DNA of 64,000 nucleotides from Dyadobacter bucti (GTDB lineage: Bacteria; Bacteroidota; Bacteroidia; Cytophagales; Spirosomataceae), in assembly GCF_005869225.1 (NCBI RefSeq), contig NZ_SWFP01000002.1, forward strand, positions 1,178,001-1,242,000, given 5' to 3'. The notes beneath the pieces are model-generated. The model worked only from the letters and a program-made list of their open reading frames with translations, was not told the origin of the DNA and did not search any database. A program made the translations under genes and the position numbers. Below, one piece after another: positions 53,198 to 62,768 of this stretch (position 1 is the first letter of the stretch; every line of letters starts with the position of its first letter).

Positions 53198-54168
53198 TGC
53201 CGGTTGGTTAATTGTGGGAGGACCTTATCCCAGAATGCTTCGATGAAATTCTGCTGGTTCAGGTTGACGTTGTGCAGATAAAGCTCGGTAACCCCCGCCT
53301 CGATATCAGCCGACAACCATTCCACATGCTGATCGGTGCTGTCGGAGATCCTGACAGCCGCCCCCATATCCTCCGGCCTGACAATCGCTCCTGCTGCGTC
53401 AAACCCATCCGGAGAGCGGATATCGGACAGCAGCGAGGACGCAAAAACATTGCTCTTCCACTGCGCATGCGCACCTTCAAGCGCCTTTGACATGGAGGTA
53501 TCATAAGACAGTTGAACCTTAAGATAAACCGGTTTTCCTTCTCCGCCTCCATCCCTGAAAGCATCGACCATTCTTTTCAGCTCATCGGGCGGGCGGGATG
53601 TGGTGATCATGGCGTCCGCCCATCCGCCGACCCAGCGAGCCGTTTTCTCGGTAATGGCGGCCCCTACCACGGACGGCATATAACCCGGCAACGTATACAG
53701 TTTTGCGTCATATACCTGCACCAGCCCGTCATGCGTGACAGACTCCCCGGCCCACAGCGCGCGCATGATGTCAACGCATTCTTTCAGCCGCTGGTTTCGC
53801 TCTTCCTTTGCCGGCCATCTCTCGGCAGTAATGTGCTCGTTCAGAAATTGCCCGCTACCCACAGCGATCCAGAATCTCTCCGGGAACATTTCACAAAGAG
53901 TAGCGACCGCCTGTGCGATTATGGCGGGATGGTAGCGCTGGCCGGGTGCATTAACGATCCCAAAGTGCAGATCAGTGGCCTGCATTGCGGCACCAAGCCA
54001 ACTCCAGGCGAAACCACTTTCACCCTGCGTCTCGCTCCATGGGAAAAAATGGTCTGAACAAAGCACATTTGTAAAACCCGCCTGCCGGGCCAGTTGCACG
54101 CAAGCAATAAGCTCGCTGGGTTTAAACTGCTCATGAGAAGCATGGTAGCCTATACGGATGTCGCTCAT
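53194..54168 (-). CDS. LLM-class flavin-dependent oxidoreductase (TIGR03885-like)
   Basis: A 324-residue luciferase-like TIM-barrel enzyme: IGYHASHEQFKPSELIACVQ at the start, FTNVLCSDHFFPWSETQGES with the aromatic patch of the active site, RFWIAVGSGQFLNEHI and LPGYMPSVVGAAITEKTARW. The best match I know is the non-F420 flavinoid oxidoreductase group TIGR03885, which presumably uses FMN; substrate unknown. Both ends overlap neighbours by four bases (ATGA), with the CinA-like gene upstream and the barrel protein downstream. Confidence 0.85.
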   Translation of the reverse strand: MSDIRIGYHASHEQFKPSELIACVQLARQAGFTNVLCSDHFFPWSETQGESGFAWSWLGAAMQATDLHFGIVNAPGQRYHPAIIAQAVATLCEMFPERFWIAVGSGQFLNEHITAERWPAKEERNQRLKECVDIMRALWAGESVTHDGLVQVYDAKLYTLPGYMPSVVGAAITEKTARWVGGWADAMITTSRPPDELKRMVDAFRDGGGEGKPVYLKVQLSYDTSMSKALEGAHAQWKSNVFASSLLSDIRSPDGFDAAGAIVRPEDMGAAVRISDSTDQHVEWLSADIEAGVTELYLHNVNLNQQNFIEAFWDKVLPQLTNRQ

Positions 54169-54653
54169 CGGTCAGTCTTCGTTAAATCGTCAATGATCGT
54201 TTGGGTAGCCAGGTCAGCAGCGAGAAGCACGATCTGTTCCGGCGAACCTTCGAACACCTCTCTCACAGCAAGGGAGCTGTCCCTTATCAGGATTTGAATA
54301 AAGACCGTACCGACCGGTTTCTGCGGTGTTTCACTTCCGCCCGCTGTGGTAAGCCCCGTAACAGCAACCTGGATATCGGACTTGATCAGTTTTTTCAGGC
54401 GGAGTGCCAGCTCTTTCGTCACTTCCTCAGATTCAGGGGTGAATTTCTCAATGAATCCTGGATCTATGCCCAGGACATCCTCTTTCACCTCGGCATCATA
54501 GCAGACCAGCCCTCCTTTCAGAACACTGCCGGAATCCTTCGTCAGTGAAAATTCCGCGGCCAGGCGTCCCGCAGTAACACTTTCCGCAAAAGCAATGGTC
54601 AGCCCCTGTTCTTTAAGAATCCGGCTGCAATTGATAATGGTTTCTGATGGCAT
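54165..54653 (-). CDS. CinA-family nicotinamide-nucleotide amidohydrolase domain protein
   Basis: A 162-residue stand-alone CinA C-terminal domain; start at ATG 54653 (MPSETIINCSRIL). Motifs: TIAFAESVTAGRLAAEFSL, GGLVCYDAEVKEDVLGI, AVTGLTTAGG and GTVFIQILI. The family hydrolyses nicotinamide mononucleotide to nicotinic acid mononucleotide in pyridine nucleotide salvage; short CinA proteins may have other substrates. It leads a three-gene unit with ATGA overlaps. The usual partner domain (MoCF_biosynth) is absent. Confidence 0.8.
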   Translation of the reverse strand: MPSETIINCSRILKEQGLTIAFAESVTAGRLAAEFSLTKDSGSVLKGGLVCYDAEVKEDVLGIDPGFIEKFTPESEEVTKELALRLKKLIKSDIQVAVTGLTTAGGSETPQKPVGTVFIQILIRDSSLAVREVFEGSPEQIVLLAADLATQTIIDDLTKTDR

Positions 54654-54704
54654 GTTTGTTGACTTTTGGATCGGTTGTTTTTCAATAATTGACCAGCCTG
54701 ATCT

Positions 54705-54731
54705 AAAAATTGTGCCACAAGAAACTGGCAC
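54705..54731 (-). terminator. terminator of the SusC-SusD-GH43 operon
   Basis: On the minus strand GTGCCA (54726-54731) and TGGCAC (54712-54717) form a stem, followed by AATTTTT. It lies about 60 bases after the GH43 stop. Its AAAAATTGTGCCAC core is identical to that of the terminator at 60667-60698. Confidence 0.65.
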
Positions 54732-54789
54732 GCATGTGTGGCTTTTTCAAGTATCAATGCTTGTCAAATGCCCAACAAACTCCAACATC

Positions 54790-55860
54790 CTATTCACCAG
54801 AAGGAACCGCGATAGCCTGTCCGGTGGCGACCGGCTCGCCGAAGACGGGTAGGCCTTCGGCAGTCCAGGTGAATTTTTGCATCCTTACGTTCCTGGAATC
54901 ATCACAACCCTGCCCGGCAGTCGAGTTGGCATGGTAAATAATCCAGTCCTCCTTCCCGTCCCGCGATTTGAAAAAACCATTATGCCCTACGCCAAATGCA
55001 TTGGCCGACGCCAGCCCTGTAAAAACCGGAGTGGCAGTTTTGGTCCAGCTGGCGGGGATCATCGGATTGGCTCCCGCTTTCAAACTCATCAGGCCGAGCG
55101 AGTAACGGTCGTCCCCGCAATAGCTACCCGAAAAAGCCAGGAACACCTGCCCCGCCGGGTTTCGGAGTATCTCAGGCCCCTCATTGACCGGGAACCCGCG
55201 TCTTTCCCACTCATATTGGGGAGCAGATATTTCTACCGAAGGCCCGCTAAGCGTGAAAGGGCTTGTCATCCGGGAAATGTACAGGTTCTGGGTCAGATCG
55301 GTGCTGCCGCCCTTGAACGGCCTTCCTGACCATACCATAAAAAGTGACGTATCCTGCTGAAAAACAGTCGCATCGATAGACCAAAGATCCGCAGGCTGAG
55401 TCCCGAGTTTGCCTTTGTTCGTCCAGGTACCCTGGGTCGGGTCGGAATTTTCATTTTCCAGTACCCACATCCGGTGCTCGCGGTCATTTCCATCGGAAGC
55501 AGTGTAATAGATATACCACTTGCCACGCAGATAAAAAAGCTCCGGTGCCCAGATATCCCTGGAATTATCTCCGGTAGCCGGCGCGTTGAAGACAGTAACC
55601 GGCGCAACATCCTTTAACCGGCTCATTTTGCCCGTTTTCCAGATCTGGATGCGGTTGCCCAGCGTATGCAGGTAATAATAGGTGGTATCTTTCTGATAAA
55701 CCCAGGGGTCGGGCGCGGCATTCAGCAAAGGGTTCGTAAATGTGGATGTTTGCTGGCCGCCCGGTTTTGGCGTCTGCGCTTCTTTTTTACACGATGCGCT
55801 GATGAACACAAAAGCAAAACACCAGAAAATGACTGGCCTGAACAAAGATATATATGCCAT
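54790..55860 (-). CDS. glycoside hydrolase family 43 lipoprotein
   Basis: A 356-residue lipoprotein (lipobox SASC) with a five-bladed propeller of the GH43 type: catalytic base region NAAPDPWVYQKDTTYYY (about 47-63), the pKa-modulating aspartate in LWSIDATVFQQD (about 160) and the acid glutamate in PVNEGPEILRN (about 230). GH43 enzymes cut alpha-L-arabinofuranosyl or beta-xylosyl linkages of plant polysaccharides, so an arabinan or arabinoxylan target is likely. It ends a leftward operon with the SusD and SusC genes, 44 bases past the SusD stop, and is probably surface-located. Confidence 0.85.
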   Translation of the reverse strand: MAYISLFRPVIFWCFAFVFISASCKKEAQTPKPGGQQTSTFTNPLLNAAPDPWVYQKDTTYYYLHTLGNRIQIWKTGKMSRLKDVAPVTVFNAPATGDNSRDIWAPELFYLRGKWYIYYTASDGNDREHRMWVLENENSDPTQGTWTNKGKLGTQPADLWSIDATVFQQDTSLFMVWSGRPFKGGSTDLTQNLYISRMTSPFTLSGPSVEISAPQYEWERRGFPVNEGPEILRNPAGQVFLAFSGSYCGDDRYSLGLMSLKAGANPMIPASWTKTATPVFTGLASANAFGVGHNGFFKSRDGKEDWIIYHANSTAGQGCDDSRNVRMQKFTWTAEGLPVFGEPVATGQAIAVPSGE

Positions 55861-55904
55861 AAGCAGGGGTTAAATTCAATAAATGTTTTCGAAATACCCT
55901 CGAA

Positions 55905-57449
55905 TCAATACACTGGGTTTTGGGTCAGATTGGGGTTGAGATCTATGTCAGACTGCGGGATCGGGTACCATTCATTTTTGTTTTTGACAAAATTGGTGAA
56001 TTCCGGATCTCTCGTAGCCAGTCCCGGCCCCAGCTCGCCCCAGCGCTGCAGATCGGCAAACCGCCAGCCTTCGCCGGTGAGTTCTGTGATACGTTCATGT
56101 TTGATCTGTGCCAGAAATTGTGCCTGTGCCAGGCCCGGCTTTGCTTGGGTCAGCGGCCGCAATCCCGCCCGCACACGCACCATATCCACGAACGGATACG
56201 CCTGGACAGTCTGGCCCAGTGCATTGAGCGCCTCAGCATACATGAGCAAAATGTCGGCATAGCGCAGCAGCCGGTGATTGTTCGGCGATCTGAAACCCTC
56301 CTCGGTCCTCCCGGCCTCGTTATCGTTCAGCTGCTTTCTGAACCAGACTGCGCTGCTTTCCCCGCCTGTGGTTCCATAGCGGCTGGCGAAGGTCTGCCCG
56401 TAAATCATCGTAAACTGCGGGCCGCGTACGTCTGTGGAATCGAAAAGTAAGGTTGCGGCAAGCCTTGGGTCTCTGGTGCCCAGGGCCGTATTTTCTTTTT
56501 TAAATTCTCCCACAAGCCACCGCCGGGCCCCGCCGTCGGAAAAGCCCACGCCCCGGGGCGCATAGAACTGGGCAATGGAAGTCCCGGTGTTATTGATCCG
56601 GGTTTCATCGACGTCGTCATCGGTACTTTCATTGGGATTGAACCTGAACTGTATCTCAAAAACAGATTCGCTGTTATTTTCGGTGGAAGCTTTGAAATTG
56701 TCCTGGTAACTGGCAGTTAAAGTATAAATCCCTTTTCCTTCCCCGGTGATAAACCATGCCAGCGTAGTTGCGGCCTCCTGGTTTTTACCCTGGTGCAGAT
56801 ACGCCTTGCCGAGTAGTCCCAATGCAGCACCGCGGGTTGCCCGCCCGAGATCGTCGCCGGTATAGCTGAGCGGCAAAGCTGACGCTGCTTCGGACAGGTC
56901 CTTTTCTACCTGCGCCCAGGCTTCTGCATTGGTAGCGTTCGATGGCCGGTCTGTCGGCTCGGAAGGTTCGAGGAGCAGCGGCGGCCTGCCGAAATACAAT
57001 GTCAGGTTGAAGTAAAATAACCCTCTCAGAAACTTTGCTTCGCCGATAATCCGGTTTTTCAGCGTTTCTTCCATGTCAATGCCGGGCACGTAAGCCAGTA
57101 CCTGATTTGCCCTGAATATACCGATAAACAGGTTTTGCCAGGTTCCGGCTGTCAGCCCTTCATTGTAATTGGTCTGGTTGAAGCTCATGATATTGTTCAG
57201 CGTAATGTCGCCGCCGGAGCCATACCCTTCGTCCGACCGGAGCATTCCGTGATAGAATAAAAACCTCGAATACAGTGTAGCCGTCCGGTGAAACGTGCTG
57301 TAAACAGCATTGATGCCTTTTACTGCATCCGCATCGCTTTTCCAGAAGGACGCTATGGTGGGATTATTCGGATTAGGCTGGTCAAAATCGCGGTCGCAGG
57401 AAGTGGTAACCAGCAGAATGAATGAAGTGAGCAAAAATATCTTTTTCAT
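55905..57449 (-). CDS. SusD/RagB-family surface glycan-binding lipoprotein
   Basis: A 514-residue lipoprotein (TSCDRDF lipobox) with the SusD layout: the N-terminal helix set (ASFWKSDADAVKGINAVYST), tetratricopeptide-like middle (LGLLGKAYLHQGKNQEAATT), and the C-terminal SusD_RagB domain with NNHRLLRYADILLMYAEALN and ERITELTGEGWRFADLQRWG, ending WYPIPQSDIDLNPNLTQN. It captures oligosaccharides above its SusC partner, encoded 30 bases upstream. Confidence 0.92.
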   Translation of the reverse strand: MKKIFLLTSFILLVTTSCDRDFDQPNPNNPTIASFWKSDADAVKGINAVYSTFHRTATLYSRFLFYHGMLRSDEGYGSGGDITLNNIMSFNQTNYNEGLTAGTWQNLFIGIFRANQVLAYVPGIDMEETLKNRIIGEAKFLRGLFYFNLTLYFGRPPLLLEPSEPTDRPSNATNAEAWAQVEKDLSEAASALPLSYTGDDLGRATRGAALGLLGKAYLHQGKNQEAATTLAWFITGEGKGIYTLTASYQDNFKASTENNSESVFEIQFRFNPNESTDDDVDETRINNTGTSIAQFYAPRGVGFSDGGARRWLVGEFKKENTALGTRDPRLAATLLFDSTDVRGPQFTMIYGQTFASRYGTTGGESSAVWFRKQLNDNEAGRTEEGFRSPNNHRLLRYADILLMYAEALNALGQTVQAYPFVDMVRVRAGLRPLTQAKPGLAQAQFLAQIKHERITELTGEGWRFADLQRWGELGPGLATRDPEFTNFVKNKNEWYPIPQSDIDLNPNLTQNPVY

Positions 57450-57479
57450 GTTGATGTCTTTGAGATGAATATCCGCTTG

Positions 57480-60400
57480 TCAGAAACCAAGGTTCAGGCC
57501 GAAAGAAATGATGCGGGATGAAGGGTACCCGCCCAGGTCTACTCCGGGTTCGAGATTAAAGTTTGCTCCTACCACATCAGGATCCAGCCCGGTGTATTTG
57601 GTGAACGTCAGCAGGTTTTGTGCACTCACATATACCCTCGCATTGCTTACAGACAGTTTTCCGGTAACGGTCTGAGGAATCGAATAGGAAAGCTCTACAT
57701 TTCTCAACCTCAGGTAAGAGCCGTTTTCGAGCCAGCGATCGGTATTGGCGCGGACATTGGAAACAATACCCCGGTCGGCGCTGGCAGGATCACCCGCAGC
57801 TCCTGTCGAATAAGACACCCCGAGCCTGGGGAAATCTGTTCCGGTATTGTCGGGTGTCCAGGGGTTGATATCCCGGCGGTAATTGGAATAGCCCATTCCG
57901 TCGATTTCTCTTCTCACATCATTATATATTTTTTGACCGAAAGCCCCGTAAAACTGAACGTTCAGCGACAAGCCGGCCCAGGTTCCGTTCAGGATCAGGC
58001 CCGAGGTCAGCTTAGGCCACGGACTGCCTGCAAACGAGCGGTCGCGGTCGTTGATATCGTCATTTGTATTCTGGTCGATCCGGTTCACGTAACGGATATC
58101 CCCGGGTTGGGCATAGGCCGCTTGTGCGCCATGGGCCTGTATTTCTTCATTGTTCTGAAAAAGCCCGTCAGTTTTGATCAGATAATATTCACCAATAGAG
58201 CGGCCGACCTGCGAGCGGGTGTTGCCAGACTGGATGTAATTTCTCGGTTCGCCGGTTTCTTCGTCCACGCCCAGGTTTCCGAGTGCGAGCACTTTGTTTC
58301 GGATGATGCTGAAATTCGGCGCAACGCTCCATGTAAATGGCCCGGAAGTATGGCGGTAACTGAAATCAAGCTCCAAACCTTTGTTTTCAATAGAACCGAT
58401 ATTGACCAGCGGGTCGCCCTGCAGGTTTCCGATGTAGAGCGGCAGCGGCAATGACAGCAATACATCCTTCGCTACCGAGCGGAACGCATCGATCGTGATC
58501 GCAAGCTTATTGTTGAAAAGGACCAGGTCTGCACCAATGTTGGTCGTAGCCTTTTGTTCCCATTTTATATCCTCATATACAAGCCTCGCCTGCGTGGCGC
58601 CGGGAAACTCCGTTTGCTCCGAGCCGAACACTGCCCGGGGCGCCTGGTTCAGAAAGCCGGTAAACTGGTAATTGCTCAGGTTGGCCGAACCCAGTACGCC
58701 ATACGATCCTCTCAGTTTCAGTTCGGTGACAATGTCCGACTTGAAAAACTCTTCATTGCTGATTTTCCAGGAAGCTGCCGCAGAAGGAAAATAACCTGTG
58801 CGGTGCGCCGGTGAAAAACGGGAATCTTTGTCGGCGCGGAACGTGAGGGTGAGGTAATATTTTTCCGCAAAATTATAATTGATCCTTCCCAACGCGGAAT
58901 TGATCAGCGTTTGAGAGCGTGTACCGGTGGCCGTCATCCCGCCGCTGGCCGAATTGATGGTCGTAAAGTAGTCGCCACCGTAAATACCAAGCTGCAATCT
59001 CCGGCCGCCCACTGCGTCGTTGCGGATGGTTTGCTGGGTGTACCCGACCACGCCGTTCAGGTTGTGTTTGTTAAAAGTAAAATTGAAGTTCAAAGTATGC
59101 TCAAAAAGGTAGCTGAGAAACTGGGAGCGGTTCTGTGCCACGCTGCTGAAATCCGGTGACTGGTTCCAGTACCAGAGCCCTTCTTTTCTTACATCATTGG
59201 TTTTATCAAAACTGGTCTCCAGCCCCGCGTTGAAACGGTAGCTTACGGCTTTGAGGATCTTGTAATCGACAAATGCATTTCCCAGTACCTTAAAAAAGTT
59301 AAAGGTCGTTTTGGTAATATCGTTGATGGCGACCTGGTTTCTTGCAAACGAGCGCGCATTGAATGAACCGTAACCCCAGCCGCCCGGATTGGAAGTACTG
59401 GCCAGATCGGCGCTTTGCACCGGAATGATCGGCAAGCTTGTCCACATATCGTACCATGCATTCCCCTCCGCAAATCCACCCTGAAACGGCGTATTGCGTT
59501 CGGTGCTGGAAATCATCATATTTTCCCCGAAGGTAAATTTATTCCGCGTCGCCTCCGTGTTGATCCGCACTGACGCCCGCTGGAAATCGCGGGCTTTGAG
59601 GACACCTTCGTCCGCAAAGTAAGAACCCGAGATCAGGTACTTGCTGTCCTTTCCGCCTCCCGACAAACTGACGTTGTAATCCTGGATACTGCCCGTATGC
59701 AGCAACTGGTCGGCCCAATTGGTATCAGTCGCGCCATTGTAATTTGCAACAGCCGGCTGCAATGCATAACCCGCCGCCTGATACGCGCGGGTATTCGTGG
59801 AGACATATTCCTGTCCGTTCATCATATCCCAGCGTCTGGGAAGGGAGGAAACACCGACACGCGCAGAGGCATCCACTTTGAGCGCACCCTCCTTTCCTTT
59901 TTTGGTGGTAATGATAATCACCCCGTTCGCCGCCCGGGAGCCGTAAATAGCCGCCGCCGACGCATCTTTTAAAACTTGTATCGTTTCAACATCATTAGGG
60001 TTTACGGTGGTGTTCGCATCGGCAAGCATACCGTCGATCACATACAGCGGGCTGGCATTTCCAAACAGCGTACTCAACCCGCGTATATTCACCACCGCCT
60101 CCTGCCCCGGTGCGCCGCCATTCCGCACCGCCACTCCGGGCGTCATACCTTGTAAAGCCTCGGGCAACGAGCGCGCAATGCGTTTATTTGTATTTTGGGC
60201 ATCGATGATACCAGTGGCACCGGTCAGGTCCGACCGCTTCACCGACTGATATCCGATCACGACAAACTCTTCCAGGTTCTGTGCGTCTTCGACGAGCTGT
60301 ACCGTGTAGGCCGACTGATCGGTAACGGGAACTTCGGCAGCCAGGAAGCCAATGAACGAAACCCGTAAGGTTTGCCCGTTTTGGGCAATTATTGAAAATT

Positions 60401-60581
60401 TCCCCTCTGCATCGGTGATCGTCGCGGTATTGGTGCCGGCAATGATCACCGTGGCTCCCGGCAGCAACTCGCCTGTGGATGTCTGCACAACGCCGGTAAC
60501 TTCCCTGCCTTGGGCGGATACGGCATGCATGCCGTAAAAAAAGAGCAGGATCATTTGGAATAACGTATAAGAATAGCGCAT
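57480..60581 (-). CDS. SusC/RagA-family TonB-linked receptor
   Basis: About 1033 residues from ATG 60581 (MRYSYTLFQMILLFF), chosen because the signal peptide (ending HAVSAQ) starts there; the 38 codons upstream include the terminator region. Carboxypeptidase-regulatory domain TGVVQTSTGELLPGATVIIA, the TonB box EEFVVIGY, plug with RSLPEALQGMTPGVAVRNGG, GLSTLFGNASPLYVIDGMLA and AAIYGSRAANGVIIITTKKG, then the barrel ending RIISFGLNLGF. It imports the oligosaccharide delivered by SusD. This and the next two leftward genes form a minimal polysaccharide utilisation locus with no regulator nearby. Confidence 0.92.
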   Translation of the reverse strand: MRYSYTLFQMILLFFYGMHAVSAQGREVTGVVQTSTGELLPGATVIIAGTNTATITDAEGKFSIIAQNGQTLRVSFIGFLAAEVPVTDQSAYTVQLVEDAQNLEEFVVIGYQSVKRSDLTGATGIIDAQNTNKRIARSLPEALQGMTPGVAVRNGGAPGQEAVVNIRGLSTLFGNASPLYVIDGMLADANTTVNPNDVETIQVLKDASAAAIYGSRAANGVIIITTKKGKEGALKVDASARVGVSSLPRRWDMMNGQEYVSTNTRAYQAAGYALQPAVANYNGATDTNWADQLLHTGSIQDYNVSLSGGGKDSKYLISGSYFADEGVLKARDFQRASVRINTEATRNKFTFGENMMISSTERNTPFQGGFAEGNAWYDMWTSLPIIPVQSADLASTSNPGGWGYGSFNARSFARNQVAINDITKTTFNFFKVLGNAFVDYKILKAVSYRFNAGLETSFDKTNDVRKEGLWYWNQSPDFSSVAQNRSQFLSYLFEHTLNFNFTFNKHNLNGVVGYTQQTIRNDAVGGRRLQLGIYGGDYFTTINSASGGMTATGTRSQTLINSALGRINYNFAEKYYLTLTFRADKDSRFSPAHRTGYFPSAAASWKISNEEFFKSDIVTELKLRGSYGVLGSANLSNYQFTGFLNQAPRAVFGSEQTEFPGATQARLVYEDIKWEQKATTNIGADLVLFNNKLAITIDAFRSVAKDVLLSLPLPLYIGNLQGDPLVNIGSIENKGLELDFSYRHTSGPFTWSVAPNFSIIRNKVLALGNLGVDEETGEPRNYIQSGNTRSQVGRSIGEYYLIKTDGLFQNNEEIQAHGAQAAYAQPGDIRYVNRIDQNTNDDINDRDRSFAGSPWPKLTSGLILNGTWAGLSLNVQFYGAFGQKIYNDVRREIDGMGYSNYRRDINPWTPDNTGTDFPRLGVSYSTGAAGDPASADRGIVSNVRANTDRWLENGSYLRLRNVELSYSIPQTVTGKLSVSNARVYVSAQNLLTFTKYTGLDPDVVGANFNLEPGVDLGGYPSSRIISFGLNLGF

Positions 60582-60666
60582 AGCAGATGTGTTGATGAAT
60601 GGAAGACTAATGAGAAGCAGCTGCGTCCCGTTCCGGGCCGGATAAAAATGGTATCTAACTAATAAA

Positions 60667-60698
60667 AAATTGTGCCACGCAGCAGCCTGGCACAATTT
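60667..60698 (-). terminator. terminator of the sugar-dehydrogenase gene, upstream of the SusC operon
   Basis: AAATTGTGCCA (60667-60677) and TGGCACAATTT (60688-60698) pair perfectly with a 10-base loop; on the minus strand the stem is followed by a TTTTATT-like tract. It lies 80 bases past the stop of the gene at 60778. Confidence 0.85.
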
Positions 60699-60777
60699 CT
60701 GTTTTTACGTTTTTTCGTTACGATTCTACTAAGCAGGGACGACAGCCTCTGATGCATGAAATGAATTTCTGCGCTGG

Positions 60778-62016
60778 TTACTGATAAGATACCCGGTAAA
60801 TCACTCCGTTTGTATCGTCCGAAAATAACAGCGATCCGTCCTTGTGAACAGTCACCCCGACCACGCGGCCAAAATGTGCCTTCTTGTTGTTCACGATGAA
60901 GCCTGTGACAAAATCGTCAAATCGTACGGGTTTGCCATTTTCATAGTGCAGCCTGACTATCTTATATCCAACCGGCTCACTTCTGTTCCACGAACCGCGC
61001 ATCGCGACAAATGCATCGTTCCTGTATTCTTCCGGAAACATTGCCCCGGAATAAAATGCCATAGCCATCGGAGCGGAATGTGCCTGGTAAGTAAGTGCCG
61101 GAAGGGTCGTCTTTTGCAAATACTGCTGATAAGTGGTGTCACCTTTTGGCCTGTCTCCGGGATTATATTTCCCCTCTCCGTAGATATATGGCCACCCATA
61201 ATCCGCACTTTGCTTAATTTGGTTAACCTCCTCTTTCTGCTCATTATCCCCTAACCAGTCAATGCCGTGATCCATGCCCCAAAGCTCGCTGGTCTGGGGA
61301 TGCCAGCCAAAGCCGATCGTATTACGGAGCCCTTTGGCAAAAATTTTACGGTCGGAACCGTCTTCCTCCGCCCTCAGCATGGTGGCATTTTCAGGGTTCG
61401 GTTCCGGGCAGGAATTGCATGTACTTCCGACAGAGAGATACATCTTGTTGTCCGGCCCGAATGCAATCGTACGGTTTGGATGCTGGCCACCGTCCGGCAA
61501 ATCATCCATAATCATTTTGGGTGTACCTAAAGTGCCATCCGGATTAAGATCTGCGACATAAACTTCTTTAACTGCCACCATGAACATTTTCCCGTTATGA
61601 ATCGTAAGCCCATGGACCTGCTTGATGGTTGCAACTGTTTTGACATGATCCGACATACCATCTGCGTTTGCATCGGTCAACATGATCACCAAACCGGCTT
61701 CCCTGTCCGAGGCATATATGTGCCCGTTGCCGTCAGAGACCAATATCCTAGGCTTGCCGACGCCCTCCGCGAATTTGTTGATCTTAAAACCACCGGGAAC
61801 ACGGAGCTGAGCAATATTTGCGTCTGTGGCGGGCTGTACTGCGGGATAAAAAACGTAGCCTTCTATCTGTGTGGAGGTAGCCTCCTTATCAGTCTCGGGA
61901 ATAATCGAATCCCAAAAACCATCGCCGTCTTTACAGCCAAATGTAAGTACTACGAAAAACGCCGTGATTGCACAACCGAGTTGAAAAGTTTTTAAGACTG
62001 GATAGTTTTTACGCAT
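60778..62016 (-). CDS. PQQ-dependent sugar (sorbosone) dehydrogenase-like lipoprotein
   Basis: A 412-residue lipoprotein (lipobox TFGC) with the six-bladed propeller of soluble sugar/sorbosone dehydrogenases: GKPRILVSDGNGHIYASDRE near 85-105, QVHGLTIHNGKMFMVAVKEV, HPNRTIAFGPDNKMYLSVGS with a catalytic-type histidine, GWHPQTSELWGMDHGIDWLG near 240, and DGSLLFSDDTNGVIYRVSYQ. Family enzymes oxidise sugars at the periplasmic face with pyrroloquinoline quinone; no PQQ synthesis genes are in the window, and Bacteroidota homologues may use other cofactors. It is a single-gene unit. Confidence 0.85.
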   Translation of the reverse strand: MRKNYPVLKTFQLGCAITAFFVVLTFGCKDGDGFWDSIIPETDKEATSTQIEGYVFYPAVQPATDANIAQLRVPGGFKINKFAEGVGKPRILVSDGNGHIYASDREAGLVIMLTDANADGMSDHVKTVATIKQVHGLTIHNGKMFMVAVKEVYVADLNPDGTLGTPKMIMDDLPDGGQHPNRTIAFGPDNKMYLSVGSTCNSCPEPNPENATMLRAEEDGSDRKIFAKGLRNTIGFGWHPQTSELWGMDHGIDWLGDNEQKEEVNQIKQSADYGWPYIYGEGKYNPGDRPKGDTTYQQYLQKTTLPALTYQAHSAPMAMAFYSGAMFPEEYRNDAFVAMRGSWNRSEPVGYKIVRLHYENGKPVRFDDFVTGFIVNNKKAHFGRVVGVTVHKDGSLLFSDDTNGVIYRVSYQ

Positions 62017-62215
62017 GATCTGTTGATTTTTTTGAGTTGATGAATGCTTAATGCCTCTTTCTTTCCGGCAAAAAGCCCGGCTTCCTAAAAAAGCTATGCC
62101 ACATCGGTTGCAAGGAGGGGGTCACCGCAGCCCTGGATTTTCCGAAGCATCAAACGAGTCTGGCACCATGGCACGTTTTTCGATAAGGCAAGGATCTACT
62201 ACAAACCATACAAAC

Positions 62216-62608
62216 ATGAAATCAGATAACGAGTACTACGAAAACGAAGATTCCGACCGTGGAGGTTTTACAACCGGCCTTTTGGTTGGAGCTGTGGTGG
62301 GGGCTGCGATTGCGCTGCTTTTTGCCCCTAAATCCGGTGAACAAACCCGGCAGCAGTTAAAGGACCTTGCCGATCAGCAGAAAGACAACCTGAAAAACGA
62401 ATGGGAAAGGACCAAAGATAAGGTGGCTACCGCAGTAGACAATGTCAGGGAAAAAGCCGATCTGGCTGCCCAACATGCGGAAAGTACTGTGGATAGTTAT
62501 GCCGAAAAGGCAATGGACAAGGTCATCCAGGTTGCCGATGGGGCAAAATCGACGGTGGATAAATTCAGAAGTTTTAATGATAACCTCGGTCAGCACACGC
62601 AAATCTAG
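62216..62608 (+). CDS. YtxH-domain stress protein
   Basis: A 130-residue protein from ATG 62216 (MKSDNEYYENEDSD); the upstream in-frame ATG at 62051 adds an arginine/proline-rich stretch unlike the family. One membrane helix with the YtxH signature GFTTGLLVGAVVGAAIALLF (about 17-36) followed by APKSGEQTRQQLKDLADQ, then a long amphipathic coiled-coil helix. YtxH-type proteins are general stress proteins of unknown mechanism. It is preceded by the CheB-type gene only at a distance and ends in a terminator. Confidence 0.8.
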   Translation: MKSDNEYYENEDSDRGGFTTGLLVGAVVGAAIALLFAPKSGEQTRQQLKDLADQQKDNLKNEWERTKDKVATAVDNVREKADLAAQHAESTVDSYAEKAMDKVIQVADGAKSTVDKFRSFNDNLGQHTQI

Positions 62609-62636
62609 TGCGCTGTATATTACGTTAAACGATTCT

Positions 62637-62671
62637 TAAAACAGTGGCTTTGCAGGAAGCCGCTGTTTTTA
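62637..62671 (+). terminator. terminator after the YtxH gene
   Basis: ACAGTGGCTT (62641-62650) pairs with AAGCCGCTGT (62657-62666), one G-T pair, 6-base loop, followed by TTTT. It lies about 30 bases after the stop. Confidence 0.85.
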
Positions 62672-62768
62672 AGTACCACAGGCCCCGGAGCTACAGCAAG
62701 CGGCATGAGATCGGGCATTATATGGTTAAAAAATGAATGCTGCCACCATTCTTCACCGACATGTCCCC

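Noticed and set aside
57618..58454. 278-codon plus-strand frame
   Set aside because: Antisense to the SusC barrel, with no recognisable protein features.
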